Translations under genes and position numbers: made by a program | Origin: Leisingera daeponensis DSM 23529 | Lineage (GTDB): Bacteria > Pseudomonadota > Alphaproteobacteria > Rhodobacterales > Rhodobacteraceae | Reading direction: 5' to 3' | DNA: 64,000 nucleotides | Assembly: GCF_000473145.1 (NCBI RefSeq) | Contig: NZ_KI421500.1 | Span: 434,225-498,224 of the forward strand | Notes under the pieces: model-generated | Databases searched by the model: none | The model's input: only the letters and a program-made list of their open reading frames with translations | What the model was told of the DNA's origin: nothing | In this document: positions 17,817 through 26,959 of the stretch, piece by piece | Numbering within the stretch: position 1 is the stretch's first letter | Layout: each line of letters begins with the position of its first letter

Positions 17817-18398
17817 ATGAACATGGCAGGCACAGACCCGAAACAGCAGGCAATCCTTGAGGCCGCCTGGGCGGCGTTCTCCACCTATGGGTTCCGCAAG
17901 ACCTCGATGGACGACATCGCCAAGGGGGCAGGCATGTCGCGCCCGGCGCTCTATCTGCACTTCAAGAACAAGGAAGCGATCTTCCGGGCGCTGGTGGCCG
18001 CGTATTACGGCAATGCAGCGGAAAACGTCCGGACCGGACTGGCCTCCGAAGGCACCCTGACAGACCGCCTGCTGGCCGCCTTTCGGGGGCAGGGCGGCGA
18101 AGCGATCGAGTCGATGATGGCCTCGCCCCACGGGATGGAGCTGTTCGAGGTCACCAAGAGCGTGGCGGGTGAGGAGATTGAGGCGGGCGAGGCGGCCCTG
18201 CGCGGGCTTTACGCCGCCTGGCTGCAGAAGCAGGCAGAGGCCGGGCTGGCGGCGTTGCCCGGGGATGCCGCGGTGATCGCGCAGACGATTTGCGCTTCCC
18301 TCAAAGGCATCAAGCAAACCGCCGCGGATTTTTCCGCCTATCAGGCCAGTGTGCGCCAGCTGGCAGCCCTGATCGGGGCCGGGCTGACGCCGCGCTAA
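17817..18398 (+). CDS. TetR/AcrR family regulator
   Basis: The 193-residue protein has the N-terminal TetR helix-turn-helix (AWAAFSTYGFRKTSMDDIAKGAGMSRPALYLHFKNKEAIFRALV at about residues 16-58) and a variable helical ligand domain. It is divergent from the molybdenum hydroxylase pair, and the shared gap contains two evenly spaced inverted repeats, the usual layout for a local repressor. The start could be the ATG at 17817 or the one at 17823; both follow the last repeat closely. The inducer is probably a substrate of the hydroxylase. Confidence 0.88.
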   Translation: MNMAGTDPKQQAILEAAWAAFSTYGFRKTSMDDIAKGAGMSRPALYLHFKNKEAIFRALVAAYYGNAAENVRTGLASEGTLTDRLLAAFRGQGGEAIESMMASPHGMELFEVTKSVAGEEIEAGEAALRGLYAAWLQKQAEAGLAALPGDAAVIAQTICASLKGIKQTAADFSAYQASVRQLAALIGAGLTPR

Positions 18399-18431
18399 GG
18401 GGCGGGCCGAACGCACCGGCCTGCGCGTTCC

Positions 18432-19265
18432 TTACAGTTCGGTGCGCAGGTGCCAGAGCTCGGGGAACAGCTCCACTTCCAGCATCCGTTTCAGATAGCT
18501 GACGCCGCCGGTGCCGCCAGTGCCGCGCTTGAAGCCGATGACGCGCTCCACCGTGGTCACGTGGTTGAAGCGCCAGCGGCGGAAGTAATCCTCGAAATCC
18601 ACCAGCTTCTCCGCCAGCTCATACAGCTCCCAATGGGTTTCGGTGTCGCGGTAGACTTCGGTCCAGGCGGCCTGCACGGCCTCATGCGGCACATAGGCGC
18701 CGGACACATCCCGGTTCAGCACTTCCTCCGGCAACGGGAAGTGCCGCGACAAAGCTTTCAATGCCACGTCGTAGAGCGACGGCTGTGCCAGCTCGGCTTC
18801 CAGAAGCGCCAGGATGTCCGGGCGGTGGGCGTGCGGGCGCAGCATCGCCTTGTTGCGGTTGCCCAGCATGAGTTCGATTTGCCGGTACTGGTACGACTGA
18901 AAGCCGGAGCTTTGGCCCAGCTCATCCCGGAAGGCGGTGTAATCCGACGGCGTCATGGTGCGCAACACGTCCCAGGCTGAGTTCAGCTGCTCAAAGATTC
19001 GCGCCACGCGGGCCAGCATCTTGAAGGCATGGTGCGCCTTGCCGGCCAGCAGCTGTTCGCGGGCGGCGGTCAGTTCGTGGATGGCCAGCCGCATCCACAG
19101 CTCGGACGTCTGGTGCTGGATGATGAACAGCATCTCGTCATGGGTATTGGTCCATGTCTTCTGTGCGTTCAGCAGCATGTCGAGCGACAGGTAATCGCCA
19201 TAGGACATGCGCCCGTCAAAGGACATCTGGGCGCCGTCGTCGGCGGGATCATAGGGTTGGGTCAT
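18432..19265 (-). CDS. kynA: tryptophan 2,3-dioxygenase
   Basis: The haem enzyme that opens the indole ring of L-tryptophan to N-formylkynurenine, the first step of the kynurenine pathway. The 277-residue length is normal. Family segments are easy to see: [34 protein letters not shown] (substrate and haem region), [17 protein letters not shown], and the C-terminal [29 protein letters not shown]. It is downstream of kynU on the same strand, 148 bases apart. I chose [10 protein letters not shown] as start because the upstream frame is not conserved-looking. The formamidase needed between the two steps is not in the window. Confidence 0.96.
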   Translation of the reverse strand: MTQPYDPADDGAQMSFDGRMSYGDYLSLDMLLNAQKTWTNTHDEMLFIIQHQTSELWMRLAIHELTAAREQLLAGKAHHAFKMLARVARIFEQLNSAWDVLRTMTPSDYTAFRDELGQSSGFQSYQYRQIELMLGNRNKAMLRPHAHRPDILALLEAELAQPSLYDVALKALSRHFPLPEEVLNRDVSGAYVPHEAVQAAWTEVYRDTETHWELYELAEKLVDFEDYFRRWRFNHVTTVERVIGFKRGTGGTGGVSYLKRMLEVELFPELWHLRTEL

Positions 19266-19413
19266 CGGCTCATTCCTTTTCCTAAAGTCAGTATATGTCA
19301 GGGAAGGGAATGCGTCCTCCGGTTCAGGGTGCCGCATTGGGCCAGGCGGCGCCACAGCGCGACCCAGCCCGCCGGGCGGCAAAGCGGCAGATGGGATGAG
19401 CGGGTGCGGCGCA

Positions 19414-20607
19414 TCAGGTGACCGCGTGGCGGACCATGTATTCCGGGCGGTCCCACAAAGCGTTTGCCATCACATCGGCGATGATCTCCACCGCGGCGCG
19501 CACGTCGCCCTCGTCGATGTAGAGCGGGGTAAAGCCGAAGCGCATGATGTCCGGCGCCCGGAAGTCGCCGATCACGCCGCGGGCAATCAGCGCCTGCATC
19601 GCGGCATAACCTTCGCTGAATTTGAACGACACCTGGCTGCCGCGGAACGCCGGATCGCGGGGCGAGGCCAGCTCCAGCTGGGGGCAGGCCCTTTCCACCC
19701 CGGCGATGAACAGATCGCACAGCTCGATGGACTTGGCGCGCACGCTGTCCATGTCCGCCTTGTCCCAGACGTCCATTGCCGCCTCCAGCGCGGTCAGCTG
19801 CAGGATCGGCGGGGTGCCGACCCGCATCCGGTCGATGCCGCTGCCGGGCCGGTAGTCGAGGTCAAAGGCAAAAGGCGCCTCATGCCCCAGCCAGCCCGAC
19901 AGGGCGGGGCGGGCGGTTTCTGCATGGCGGGGCGAGACATAGATGAAGGCCGGCGCGCCGGGGCCGCCATTGAGATACTTGTAGGTGCAGCCGACCGCGA
20001 AATCGGCCTTGCACCCGGCCAGATCCACCGGGATGGCGCCCGCCGAATGGGCCAGATCCCAGACCGTCAGCACGCCATGGGCATGGGCCTTTTCGGTCAG
20101 CGCCTTCATGTCGTGCTTGCGGCCGGTTCGGTAGTCCACCTCGGTGATCATCAGCACCGCGATGTCCTCGGTGATAGCGTCCTCGACCGCCTCCGGATCC
20201 ACCACCCGCAGCTCATAGTCCGGCCCCAGCGATTTCAGCAGCCCGCTGGCCATGTACAGATCGGTGGGAAAGTTGCCGTTGTCCGACAGCACCACCTTGC
20301 GGCCCGGATTCAGCTCCAGCGCCGAGGCAACCGCCTGGTAGACCTTGATCGACAGCGTGTCGCCCATCACCACATGGCCCGGCTCCGCCCCGATCAGCCG
20401 CCCGATCCGGTCCCCCAGCGCCCTGGGCTTGTCCATCCAGCCGGCCTTGTTCCAGCCGGTGATCAGCATCTGACCCCATTCGTCCTGCATCATCGCACCG
20501 ACGCGCTCCTTTGCAGCGCGCGGTAGCGGGCCCAGCGAGTTCCCGTCCAGATAGATCACGCCCTCAGGCAGGTCGAACATCGCCTTGGTTGCGGCAAAAT
20601 CGGTCAT
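19414..20607 (-). CDS. kynU: kynureninase
   Basis: A PLP enzyme that cleaves kynurenine to anthranilate and alanine. The 397-residue product has DGNSLGPLP near the N-terminus, the phosphate-binding segment, [13 protein letters not shown], the WDLAHSAGA aspartate motif and the PLP lysine K210 in [13 protein letters not shown]. It is the first gene of a kynU-kynA unit; with kynA it makes tryptophan-to-anthranilate degradation nearly complete. A small palindrome (AAGCTT-G-AAGCTT) lies 28-40 bases before the start and could be an operator. Confidence 0.96.
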   Translation of the reverse strand: MTDFAATKAMFDLPEGVIYLDGNSLGPLPRAAKERVGAMMQDEWGQMLITGWNKAGWMDKPRALGDRIGRLIGAEPGHVVMGDTLSIKVYQAVASALELNPGRKVVLSDNGNFPTDLYMASGLLKSLGPDYELRVVDPEAVEDAITEDIAVLMITEVDYRTGRKHDMKALTEKAHAHGVLTVWDLAHSAGAIPVDLAGCKADFAVGCTYKYLNGGPGAPAFIYVSPRHAETARPALSGWLGHEAPFAFDLDYRPGSGIDRMRVGTPPILQLTALEAAMDVWDKADMDSVRAKSIELCDLFIAGVERACPQLELASPRDPAFRGSQVSFKFSEGYAAMQALIARGVIGDFRAPDIMRFGFTPLYIDEGDVRAAVEIIADVMANALWDRPEYMVRHAVT

Positions 20608-20634
20608 CGGGGCCTCGCGTGCAGTGGGTATTTT

Positions 20635-20647
20635 AAGCTTGAAGCTT
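20635..20647. promoter_or_regulatory. palindrome upstream of kynU
   Basis: AAGCTT-G-AAGCTT is a 13-base dyad in an AT-rich patch just before kynU. An Lrp-type KynR is known for other kyn operons, but no such gene is here, so assignment is open. Confidence 0.3.
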
Positions 20648-20687
20648 TTCGGGATTGCTACCGCATCCGCGCCATTCTGTCCAGTGC

Positions 20688-21071
20688 CTAGCGCCCGTCC
20701 TGCGTTTGCTGCGGCTCCGGGATGCCCAACTCTGCGCGCTTCTTCTTGGACAGCTTCGCAGTGACCATCTGATAGGACAGGGTGATCTGTTCCTTCAGCT
20801 CCGTGTCCGTAAGGCCATCGTCATCAAATTGCTGCAGCCACTTCATCCCGCGCGACGCCAGATAAGGCGCCGGGCGGACGCCGGGGCGCTCCTGCAATAC
20901 CTCAAAGGCGATGTCGCCGGCCTTGAAGGTGAAGGCATCCCTGCCGTCGGCCCAGCCGCAAACCGCAAACAGCTTGCCGCCCGCCTTCCAGACGTCTGCA
21001 TTGCCCCATTGCACAACGTGCTCCGACGCCGGAAAGCCCGCGCAGAAGGCGTTGAAAGCCTCCCGGTCCAT
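20688..21071 (-). CDS. YjbR/MmcQ family protein
   Basis: A 127-residue protein of the YjbR (DUF1801-like fold, MmcQ) family. It shows the typical run of strands: HVVQWGNADVWKAGGKLFAVCGW, DAFTFKAG, then a segment with RPGVRPAPYLASRGMKWLQQF and a C-terminal helix ending in KKKRAELGIPEP. Members are cytosolic with a cyclomaltodextrinase-like DNA-binding-type fold but no settled function. Its ATG overlaps the stop of the upstream SDR by one base (TGATG), so the two are translationally coupled. Confidence 0.8.
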   Translation of the reverse strand: MDREAFNAFCAGFPASEHVVQWGNADVWKAGGKLFAVCGWADGRDAFTFKAGDIAFEVLQERPGVRPAPYLASRGMKWLQQFDDDGLTDTELKEQITLSYQMVTAKLSKKKRAELGIPEPQQTQDGR

Positions 21072-21823
21072 CAGGTCTGCCCACCCGCGATTTCGATGCA
21101 CTGGCCGTTTACCGATCCCGACCCGGGCCCGCACAGCCACAGCGCAGCGGCGGCGACCTCACTGGGTTCGATCAGCCGCTTGTGGCGGTTGGCGTTCACC
21201 ATCACGTCCATTGCCTCCACCGCGCTCATGCCTGCGCGTAGTGAGATCGCGGTGACGTTACGCTCGACAATCGGGGTGTCGACATAGCCGGGGCACAGTG
21301 CGTTGAAGGTAAACGGCGTGCCCAGGTAGTCCTCGCTCAGCGCCCGGGTCAGGCCGATCATCCCGTGCTTGGTGGCAGAGTAGCAGGCCGCACCCTTCAG
21401 CCCCCGCAGCCCGGCGATGGAGGACACGGTGATCACCCGGCCCCAGTCGGTTTCCCGCATCGACTTGAAACACTCCCGGATGGTGAGGAAGGCGCCGTCG
21501 AGATTGGTCGCCATCATGTTGCGCCAGAACTCCATCGAGGTCTTGTGCAGGGCCGCGCCTTCGGCAATGCCGGCGTTGGCAACGCAGATCTGAACCGGGC
21601 CGCGCGCCGCCACTGCGGCGTCCACCTTAGCCGCCACGTCCGCCTCGCTGCGCACATCCATCGCCAGCGGATGCAGGCCGCCCGTGGCAACCTCGTCCAG
21701 AACTTCCTGCCTGCGCCCGGTGATGGTGACCTGCGCGCCCTCAGCGGCCAAAGCCTGAGCAATCGCCAGCCCGATCCCGGTGCCGCCGCCCGTAACCAGC
21801 GCGTGTTTGCCTTGCAATGTCAT
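21071..21823 (-). CDS. short-chain dehydrogenase/reductase (3-hydroxybutyrate dehydrogenase-like)
   Basis: A 250-residue classical SDR. It has the cofactor motif TGGGTGIG near residue 11, NAG (CVANAG), the catalytic Ser in VSSIAG and YSATK with the Tyr-Lys pair. The C-terminal GQCIEIAGGQT closes the fold. The substrate cannot be read from the sequence; it most resembles 3-hydroxyacyl or 3-hydroxybutyrate-type enzymes, and PGYVDTPIVERN is found in that group. It forms an operon with the downstream YjbR gene and diverges from the metallo-beta-lactamase fold gene. Confidence 0.85.
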   Translation of the reverse strand: MTLQGKHALVTGGGTGIGLAIAQALAAEGAQVTITGRRQEVLDEVATGGLHPLAMDVRSEADVAAKVDAAVAARGPVQICVANAGIAEGAALHKTSMEFWRNMMATNLDGAFLTIRECFKSMRETDWGRVITVSSIAGLRGLKGAACYSATKHGMIGLTRALSEDYLGTPFTFNALCPGYVDTPIVERNVTAISLRAGMSAVEAMDVMVNANRHKRLIEPSEVAAAALWLCGPGSGSVNGQCIEIAGGQT

Positions 21824-21921
21824 CTTTCCCCGGCCTCCCTGTTTGCAGGCAGCCTAGCCGGGCCGCAGCCTCTGGCAACCCCGCCGTGCCGTCACGCCGC
21901 ATGGGACAGGCGTTTACAGTC

Positions 21922-21941
21922 ACATTCGCATGTGTGAATGT
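21922..21941. promoter_or_regulatory. inverted repeat in divergent SDR/MBL gap
   Basis: ACATTC-N8-GAATGT, with an inner CACA/TGTG pairing, lies 28 bases before the MBL-fold gene and 99 bases before the divergent SDR gene. A candidate operator only. Confidence 0.3.
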
Positions 21942-21968
21942 CGTTGCAAACCTTCAGGGAGATTTCCG

Positions 21969-22919
21969 ATGAAAGCCATTGCCGCCTTCAGCGCCGCCTT
22001 GCTGATGCCCCTTGCCGCGCAGGCAAGCGAAGACATCGCCGACCAGTACCCGCAGTCCGAGCTGTATTCCAAACCGGTGGAGGTGATCCCGCATGTCTTC
22101 TCCGCCATCGGCGCCACCGCGCCGCCGACCTATGAGAATGCAGGCCACAACAACAACCTTTCCTTCATCGTAACTTCAGAAGGCGTGGTGGTGGTGAACT
22201 CCGGCGCCTCCGACGCGCTGGCCAAAGCGCTGCACGACGAAATCAAGCAGGTGACGGATCAGCCTGTTGTGCTGGTGATCAACGAAAACGGCCAGGGCCA
22301 CGCGATGCTGGGCAACGGCTACTGGCGGGATCAGGGGGTGGATGTGCTGGCCCATGCCGAGGCGATTGCCGAGACGCAGGAAAACAGCGGCCAGATTCTG
22401 CAGCAAATGCGCGGCTACAACAAGGACCGGGCGGGGGAGACGCGGGTGGAACATGCCAACCTGTCGTTCGAAGACCGCTATGACCTCTCCTTGGGCGGGG
22501 TGGAGATGCAGGTGCTGCACCTCGGCCCGGCGCATGATCCGGGCGACATCCAGGTCTGGATCCCGGAGTGGGACCTGCTGATCGCCGGCGACATCGCCTT
22601 TCACGAACGCATGCTGCCCATCTTTCCGCACACCTGCACCAAGTGCTGGATCGAAACCTGGCAGGACAAGCTGGAACCGCTTGACCCCGCCTATGTGATC
22701 CCGGGCCACGGCCACCCGACCAATTTGCCGCAGGTGCGCCGCTATACGCTCGACTACCTGACCGATCTACGGGCCAAGGTCGGCGCCCACATCGAGGCGG
22801 GCGGTGACCTCGCCAGCGCCTACTATGTTGACCAGGAGCGCTGGAAGTCGCTCGATACCTTCGAAGAGCTGGCGACCAAGAACGCGGGCCGGGTTTTTGA
22901 GGAAATGGAGTGGGAGTGA
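21969..22919 (+). CDS. exported metallo-beta-lactamase fold protein with degenerate metal motif
   Basis: The 316-residue precursor has a signal peptide (cleavage near AAQAS, about residue 19) followed by an MBL fold. The second half has the usual ligands: His in GPAHDPGD, Asp in LLIAGD and His in PGHGHP. The first-half HxHxDH motif, expected after VLVIN, is replaced by ENGQGHA: N107, Q109, H111 and A112 stand where the ligands should be. The tail includes CTKC. It resembles the SoxH/quinoprotein-relay group of periplasmic hydrolases by layout. The altered site may mean a different metal set or loss of catalysis. Confidence 0.82.
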   Translation: MKAIAAFSAALLMPLAAQASEDIADQYPQSELYSKPVEVIPHVFSAIGATAPPTYENAGHNNNLSFIVTSEGVVVVNSGASDALAKALHDEIKQVTDQPVVLVINENGQGHAMLGNGYWRDQGVDVLAHAEAIAETQENSGQILQQMRGYNKDRAGETRVEHANLSFEDRYDLSLGGVEMQVLHLGPAHDPGDIQVWIPEWDLLIAGDIAFHERMLPIFPHTCTKCWIETWQDKLEPLDPAYVIPGHGHPTNLPQVRRYTLDYLTDLRAKVGAHIEAGGDLASAYYVDQERWKSLDTFEELATKNAGRVFEEMEWE

Positions 22920-23143
22920 GCCGGCCCCGCTGCGGTACACAAAAATATACTTAGGCAAACCGGTGAATTTGTGCAGGATCATGCCGCAAGCCGGAACAGA
23001 TTCGTCGTTTCTGCGGCACCAAGGGCATTTTGTCCTTTTCTTACAGTCCCGGCCGAACCGGTCTGGACGGCCAGGACGGATAAGGGAAAACTGCCCGCGA
23101 TGTGCATGAATTCCGGACATATTCTGCAAGGAGTCAGGGCCTG

Positions 23144-23593
23144 ATGCGGTGGCTGGATGTGCCGCCCGTGTGGCTCGCGGGCTGTGTCCTGGCCGCATGG
23201 CTGCAAGCGCGGCATTTTCCGCTCGGGCTCTCCTTCGGCGGCGCCTGGGCAGAGTTTCTGGGCGGTGTCCTGCTGGGCGGCGGCCTGCTCCTGGCGCTGC
23301 TCGCCATCACCGAGATGCGGCGGCAAAAGACCACGGTCCTGCCGCATCAGACGCCCAGCCGCCTGGTGCAGTCGGGCATCTTCAGCCGCAGCCGCAACCC
23401 GATCTACCTGGGCGATGTGCTGATCCTGGCGGGCCTCATCCTCTGGTTCGGCGCGGTGCTGTCGCTGCCACTGATCCCGGTTTTCCTCTGGCTGCTGGAG
23501 AAACGCTTTGTCATCCCGGAAGAGGACAGGATGCGCCGGACGTTCCGCGCCGACTGGGCCCGGTACGAGCGGAAAGTGCGCCGCTGGATCTGA
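23144..23593 (+). CDS. isoprenylcysteine carboxyl methyltransferase family membrane protein
   Basis: A 149-residue integral membrane protein with about four transmembrane helices. The signature of the ICMT/PEMT family is clear: LVQSGIFSRSRNPIYLGDVLILAG followed by an LEKRFVIPEEDRMRRTFRADWARYERKVRRWI tail that binds the methyl donor. Bacterial homologues are predicted membrane methyltransferases, substrate mostly unknown. I start it at MRWLDVPP, where AAGGAG lies upstream; an in-frame ATG 14 codons earlier has no good site. Confidence 0.82.
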   Translation: MRWLDVPPVWLAGCVLAAWLQARHFPLGLSFGGAWAEFLGGVLLGGGLLLALLAITEMRRQKTTVLPHQTPSRLVQSGIFSRSRNPIYLGDVLILAGLILWFGAVLSLPLIPVFLWLLEKRFVIPEEDRMRRTFRADWARYERKVRRWI

Positions 23594-23642
23594 CCGGAAC
23601 GCGGCATTGCGGCATGACTTTGCGGCAACGCAGCAAAATCCT

Positions 23643-23661
23643 TGCGCAATAATCTTGCGCA
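23643..23661. promoter_or_regulatory. inverted repeat upstream of pntA
   Basis: TGCGCAA-TAATC-TTGCGCA: two perfect 7-bp arms 71 bases before the pntA start, in an AT-enriched patch. Candidate operator for the transhydrogenase operon. Confidence 0.4.
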
Positions 23662-23731
23662 TTGTAGAGAAAATCATTGTGATCCGTACCCAGAGGATGC
23701 TGGCACGGGCAGGACGAGGGGGACCGACAAG

Positions 23732-25303
23732 GTGAGAATAGGAACACCAAAAGAAACATATGCGGGTGAAAACCGCGTTGCGATGACGCCGGAGTCTGCG
23801 GTTCAGCTGCAGAAGCTGGGGTATGACTGCGCGATCGAGACGGGGGCCGGGGCGGCGGCGGGGTTTTCCGATGCCGCCTATGAAGCCGCCGGGGTCGAGA
23901 TCATCAAGACAGCGGCGGCGCTGTGGAAGGCCGCCGATATCATCGCCAAGGTGCGCCAGCCGGATGCCGCCGAGCTGAAGCGGCTGGCCAGGGGCAAGAC
24001 GCTGATCTCCTTCTTCAATCCGGCCGGGAACGAAGAAGGCATGGCGCTGGCCAAGGCCAAGGGCGCCAATGTGATCGCCATGGAGATGGTGCCGCGGATC
24101 TCCCGCGCGCAGAAGATGGATGCGCTCAGCTCCATGGCCAATATCGCGGGCTACCGCGCGGTCATCGAGGCGGGCAACAACTTCGGCCGCTTCTTCACCG
24201 GCCAGATCACCGCCGCAGGCAAGGTGCCGCCCGCCAAGGTGCTGGTGGTCGGCGCAGGCGTCGCCGGGCTTGCCGCCATCGGCACCTCGACCTCGCTGGG
24301 GGCCGTCACCTATGCCTTCGACGTGCGCCCGGAAGTGGCCGAGCAGGTGGAATCGATGGGCGCCGAGTTCGTCTATCTCGATTTCGAGGAGGAGCAGCAG
24401 GACGGTGCCGCCACCGGCGGCTATGCCTCTGTGTCCTCGCCGGAATTCCGTGAAGCGCAGCTGGCCAAGTTCCGCGAGCTGGCGCCGGAGGTCGACATCG
24501 TCATCACCACCGCGCTGATCCCCAACCGCGAAGCGCCAGAGCTGTGGACCGAGGACATGGTCGCCGCAATGAAGCCCGGCTCGGTCATCGTCGACCTGGC
24601 CGCGGAGAAGGGCGGCAACTGCAAGCTGACCGTCGCGGATGAGAAGATCGTCACCGAAAACGGCGTCACCATCATCGGCTACACCGACTTCCCCAGCCGG
24701 ATGGCGGCGCAGTCGTCGTCGCTTTACGCCACCAACATCCGCCACATGATGGCCGACCTGACGCCGGACAAGGACGGCCAGGTCAACCACAACATGGAGG
24801 ACGACGTGATCCGCGGCGCCACCGTGGCGTTCGAGGGCGAGATCACCTTCCCGCCGCCGCCGCCCAAGGTGCAGGCGATTGCCGCCAAGCCCAAGGCCGC
24901 GGTGCCGGAGCTGACGCCGGAGGAGAAACGCGCCAGGGAGGTTGAGGCCTTCAAGGCGCAGACCAAGAGCCAGGTCGCGATGCTGGCGGGCGGCGGCGCG
25001 CTGCTTTTGCTGGTGGGCCTCTTTGCGCCGGTCAGCTTCATGCAGCATTTCATCGTCTTCGCGCTGGCCTGTTTCGTGGGCTTCCAGGTGATCTGGGGCG
25101 TCGCGCACAGCTTGCACACGCCGCTGATGGCGGTCACCAACGCGATCTCCTCGATCATCATCCTGGGCGCGCTGATGCAGATCGGCTCCGGCTCGTTCCT
25201 GGTGATCCTCTTGGCGGCGCTCAGCGTCTTCATGGCCGGGATCAACATCTTCGGCGGCTTCCTCGTCACCCGGCGCATGCTTGCCATGTTCCAGAAATCT
25301 TAA
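23732..25303 (+). CDS. pntA: NAD(P) transhydrogenase subunit alpha
   Basis: The proton-translocating transhydrogenase couples hydride transfer from NADH to NADP+ to the proton gradient. This 523-residue subunit holds the NAD(H)-binding domain I ([20 protein letters not shown] at the start, [22 protein letters not shown] near residue 170) and, after a linker at about 380-410, four transmembrane helices. It is therefore the fused E. coli-type alpha subunit rather than the split form of Rhodospirillum. The start is a GTG giving MRIGTPKE; upstream codons are not family-like. pntB follows 15 bases later. Confidence 0.96.
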   Translation: MRIGTPKETYAGENRVAMTPESAVQLQKLGYDCAIETGAGAAAGFSDAAYEAAGVEIIKTAAALWKAADIIAKVRQPDAAELKRLARGKTLISFFNPAGNEEGMALAKAKGANVIAMEMVPRISRAQKMDALSSMANIAGYRAVIEAGNNFGRFFTGQITAAGKVPPAKVLVVGAGVAGLAAIGTSTSLGAVTYAFDVRPEVAEQVESMGAEFVYLDFEEEQQDGAATGGYASVSSPEFREAQLAKFRELAPEVDIVITTALIPNREAPELWTEDMVAAMKPGSVIVDLAAEKGGNCKLTVADEKIVTENGVTIIGYTDFPSRMAAQSSSLYATNIRHMMADLTPDKDGQVNHNMEDDVIRGATVAFEGEITFPPPPPKVQAIAAKPKAAVPELTPEEKRAREVEAFKAQTKSQVAMLAGGGALLLLVGLFAPVSFMQHFIVFALACFVGFQVIWGVAHSLHTPLMAVTNAISSIIILGALMQIGSGSFLVILLAALSVFMAGINIFGGFLVTRRMLAMFQKS

Positions 25304-25318
25304 AGAAGGGCCGAGTTC

Positions 25319-26746
25319 ATGGATTACGGTTTCACCACCGCCGCCTATGTCGTTGCGGCTGTTCTGTTCATCCTCAGCCTGGGCGGGCTGTCCAATCAGG
25401 AAAGCGCCAAACGCGCGGTCTGGTACGGCATCGCGGGCATGGGGCTGGCGGTTTTCGCCACTCTGATCGGCCCCGGCTCGGGCCTGTGGCTGTTGTCGCT
25501 GCTGCTGATCGCGGGCGGCGGGATCATCGGCACCTATGTCGCCAAGAAGGTGCAGATGACCGAGATGCCGCAGCTGGTCGCGGCGATGCACTCGCTGGTC
25601 GGCCTCGCCGCGGTGTTCGTCGGCTTCATCGCGCATTTCGAGATCGGAAATGTGGCGGCGGCTGCCAGCACCGGGGACCTCGGCACCTTCGCCAAGCTGA
25701 TCGCCAAGAAGACCCCGGCCGAGATCGCCTTCCTGCGGGTGGAGCTGTTCCTCGGCATCTTCATCGGGGCGATCACCTTCACCGGCTCCGTGATTGCCTT
25801 CGGCAAGCTGGCGGGCAAGGTCACCTCGGCGGCCACCAAGCTGCCGGGCGGGCATATGCTGAACGCCAGCGCCGCGGGCCTCTCCTTCCTCTGCCTGATC
25901 TGGTACTTCAACACCGGCGGCTTCCTGCCCCTCGTGCTGATGACGCTGGCGGCGCTGTTCATCGGCTACCACCTGATCATGGGCATCGGCGGCGCCGACA
26001 TGCCGGTGGTGGTGTCGATGCTGAACAGCTACTCGGGCTGGGCCGCGGCGGCGATCGGCTTCTCGCTGGGCAATGACCTGCTGATCGTGGTCGGCGCCCT
26101 CGTGGGCTCCTCCGGTGCGATCCTCAGCTACATCATGTGCAAGGCGATGAACCGCTCCTTTGTCAGCGTGATCCTGGGCGGCTTCGGCGGCACCTCCGGT
26201 CCGGCGATGGAGATCGACGGCGAGCAGATCGCCATCGACGCCGACGGCGTGGCCGCGGCGCTGGAGGAGGCCGACAGCGTGGTGATCATCCCCGGCTACG
26301 GCATGGCGGTGGCGCAGGCGCAGCAGAACGTGGCCGAGCTGACCCGCCGCCTGCGCGCGAAAGGCAAGACTGTGCGCTTTGCCATCCACCCGGTCGCAGG
26401 CCGCCTGCCGGGCCACATGAACGTGCTGCTGGCGGAGGCCAAGGTGCCCTACGACATCGTGCTGGAGATGGACGAGATCAACGAGGATTTCCCGGACACC
26501 GACGTGGCCATCGTGATCGGCTCCAACGACATCGTGAACCCTGCCGCGCAGGAGGACCCCAACTCCCCCATCGCGGGCATGCCGGTGCTGGAGTGCTGGA
26601 AGGCGAAACAGGTGTTTGTCTCCAAGCGCGGCCAGGGCACGGGCTATTCCGGCATCGAGAACCCGCTGTTCTTCAAGGAAAACACCCGCATGTTCTATGG
26701 CGATGCAAAGCAAAGCCTCGACACGCTGCTGGGCCTGATCCAGTAA
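25319..26746 (+). CDS. pntB: NAD(P) transhydrogenase subunit beta
   Basis: The 475-residue beta subunit has eight to nine transmembrane helices in its first 260 residues. The NADP(H)-binding domain III follows, visible as [21 protein letters not shown], then [40 protein letters not shown] and the closing [29 protein letters not shown]. It forms the membrane proton channel with pntA and is translated from the same transcript, which ends at a strong terminator 20 bases downstream. Confidence 0.97.
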   Translation: MDYGFTTAAYVVAAVLFILSLGGLSNQESAKRAVWYGIAGMGLAVFATLIGPGSGLWLLSLLLIAGGGIIGTYVAKKVQMTEMPQLVAAMHSLVGLAAVFVGFIAHFEIGNVAAAASTGDLGTFAKLIAKKTPAEIAFLRVELFLGIFIGAITFTGSVIAFGKLAGKVTSAATKLPGGHMLNASAAGLSFLCLIWYFNTGGFLPLVLMTLAALFIGYHLIMGIGGADMPVVVSMLNSYSGWAAAAIGFSLGNDLLIVVGALVGSSGAILSYIMCKAMNRSFVSVILGGFGGTSGPAMEIDGEQIAIDADGVAAALEEADSVVIIPGYGMAVAQAQQNVAELTRRLRAKGKTVRFAIHPVAGRLPGHMNVLLAEAKVPYDIVLEMDEINEDFPDTDVAIVIGSNDIVNPAAQEDPNSPIAGMPVLECWKAKQVFVSKRGQGTGYSGIENPLFFKENTRMFYGDAKQSLDTLLGLIQ

Positions 26747-26768
26747 GCAATCGCTCGACAAGACAGGG

Positions 26769-26796
26769 AAAGGCGCTCCAACCGGGGCGCCTTTTT
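26769..26796 (+). terminator. terminator of pntAB
   Basis: An 11-bp stem with one wobble pair (AAAGGCGCTCC with GGGGCGCCTTT) leads into TTTTT. Confidence 0.85.
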
Positions 26797-26808
26797 CATT
26801 CCCGTGTC

Positions 26809-26836
26809 CTTCTTCTGGCGGAAAGTAGCCCGGGGG
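26809..26836 (+). repeat. dispersed intergenic repeat, copy 1
   Basis: Begins CTTCTTCTGGCGG and ends GTAGCCCGGGGG, followed by a small GGGGG/CCCCC hairpin. It is similar to copies at 39958, 56594 and 58644. Confidence 0.45.
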
Positions 26837-26959
26837 CAGAACCCCCTTCAATATCCTCTCTGTATACCATTGCATTCCGCTAACGTGTTGAAATAAAACA
26901 TTTCTGTACATCTTTGTCAGAGCATTCTATGGTCGCCGGCATTGCCCCGGAGACCAAGA

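Noticed and set aside
19266..19413. Possible small gene between kynA and kynU
   Set aside because: Short frames on both strands are proline/arginine-rich and begin without a usable ribosome binding site; the gap is better read as a spacer.
22920..23143. Possible small gene or RNA in the gap after the metallo-beta-lactamase fold gene
   Set aside because: A plus-strand frame extends the next gene backwards but lacks a site and family match; no stable hairpin or terminator stood out.
22979..26911. A 1310-codon open frame on the minus strand opposite pntA and pntB
   Set aside because: Its product is His/Arg/Gln-rich without any domain, a typical mirror of GC-rich coding sequence; pntA and pntB on the other strand are certain.
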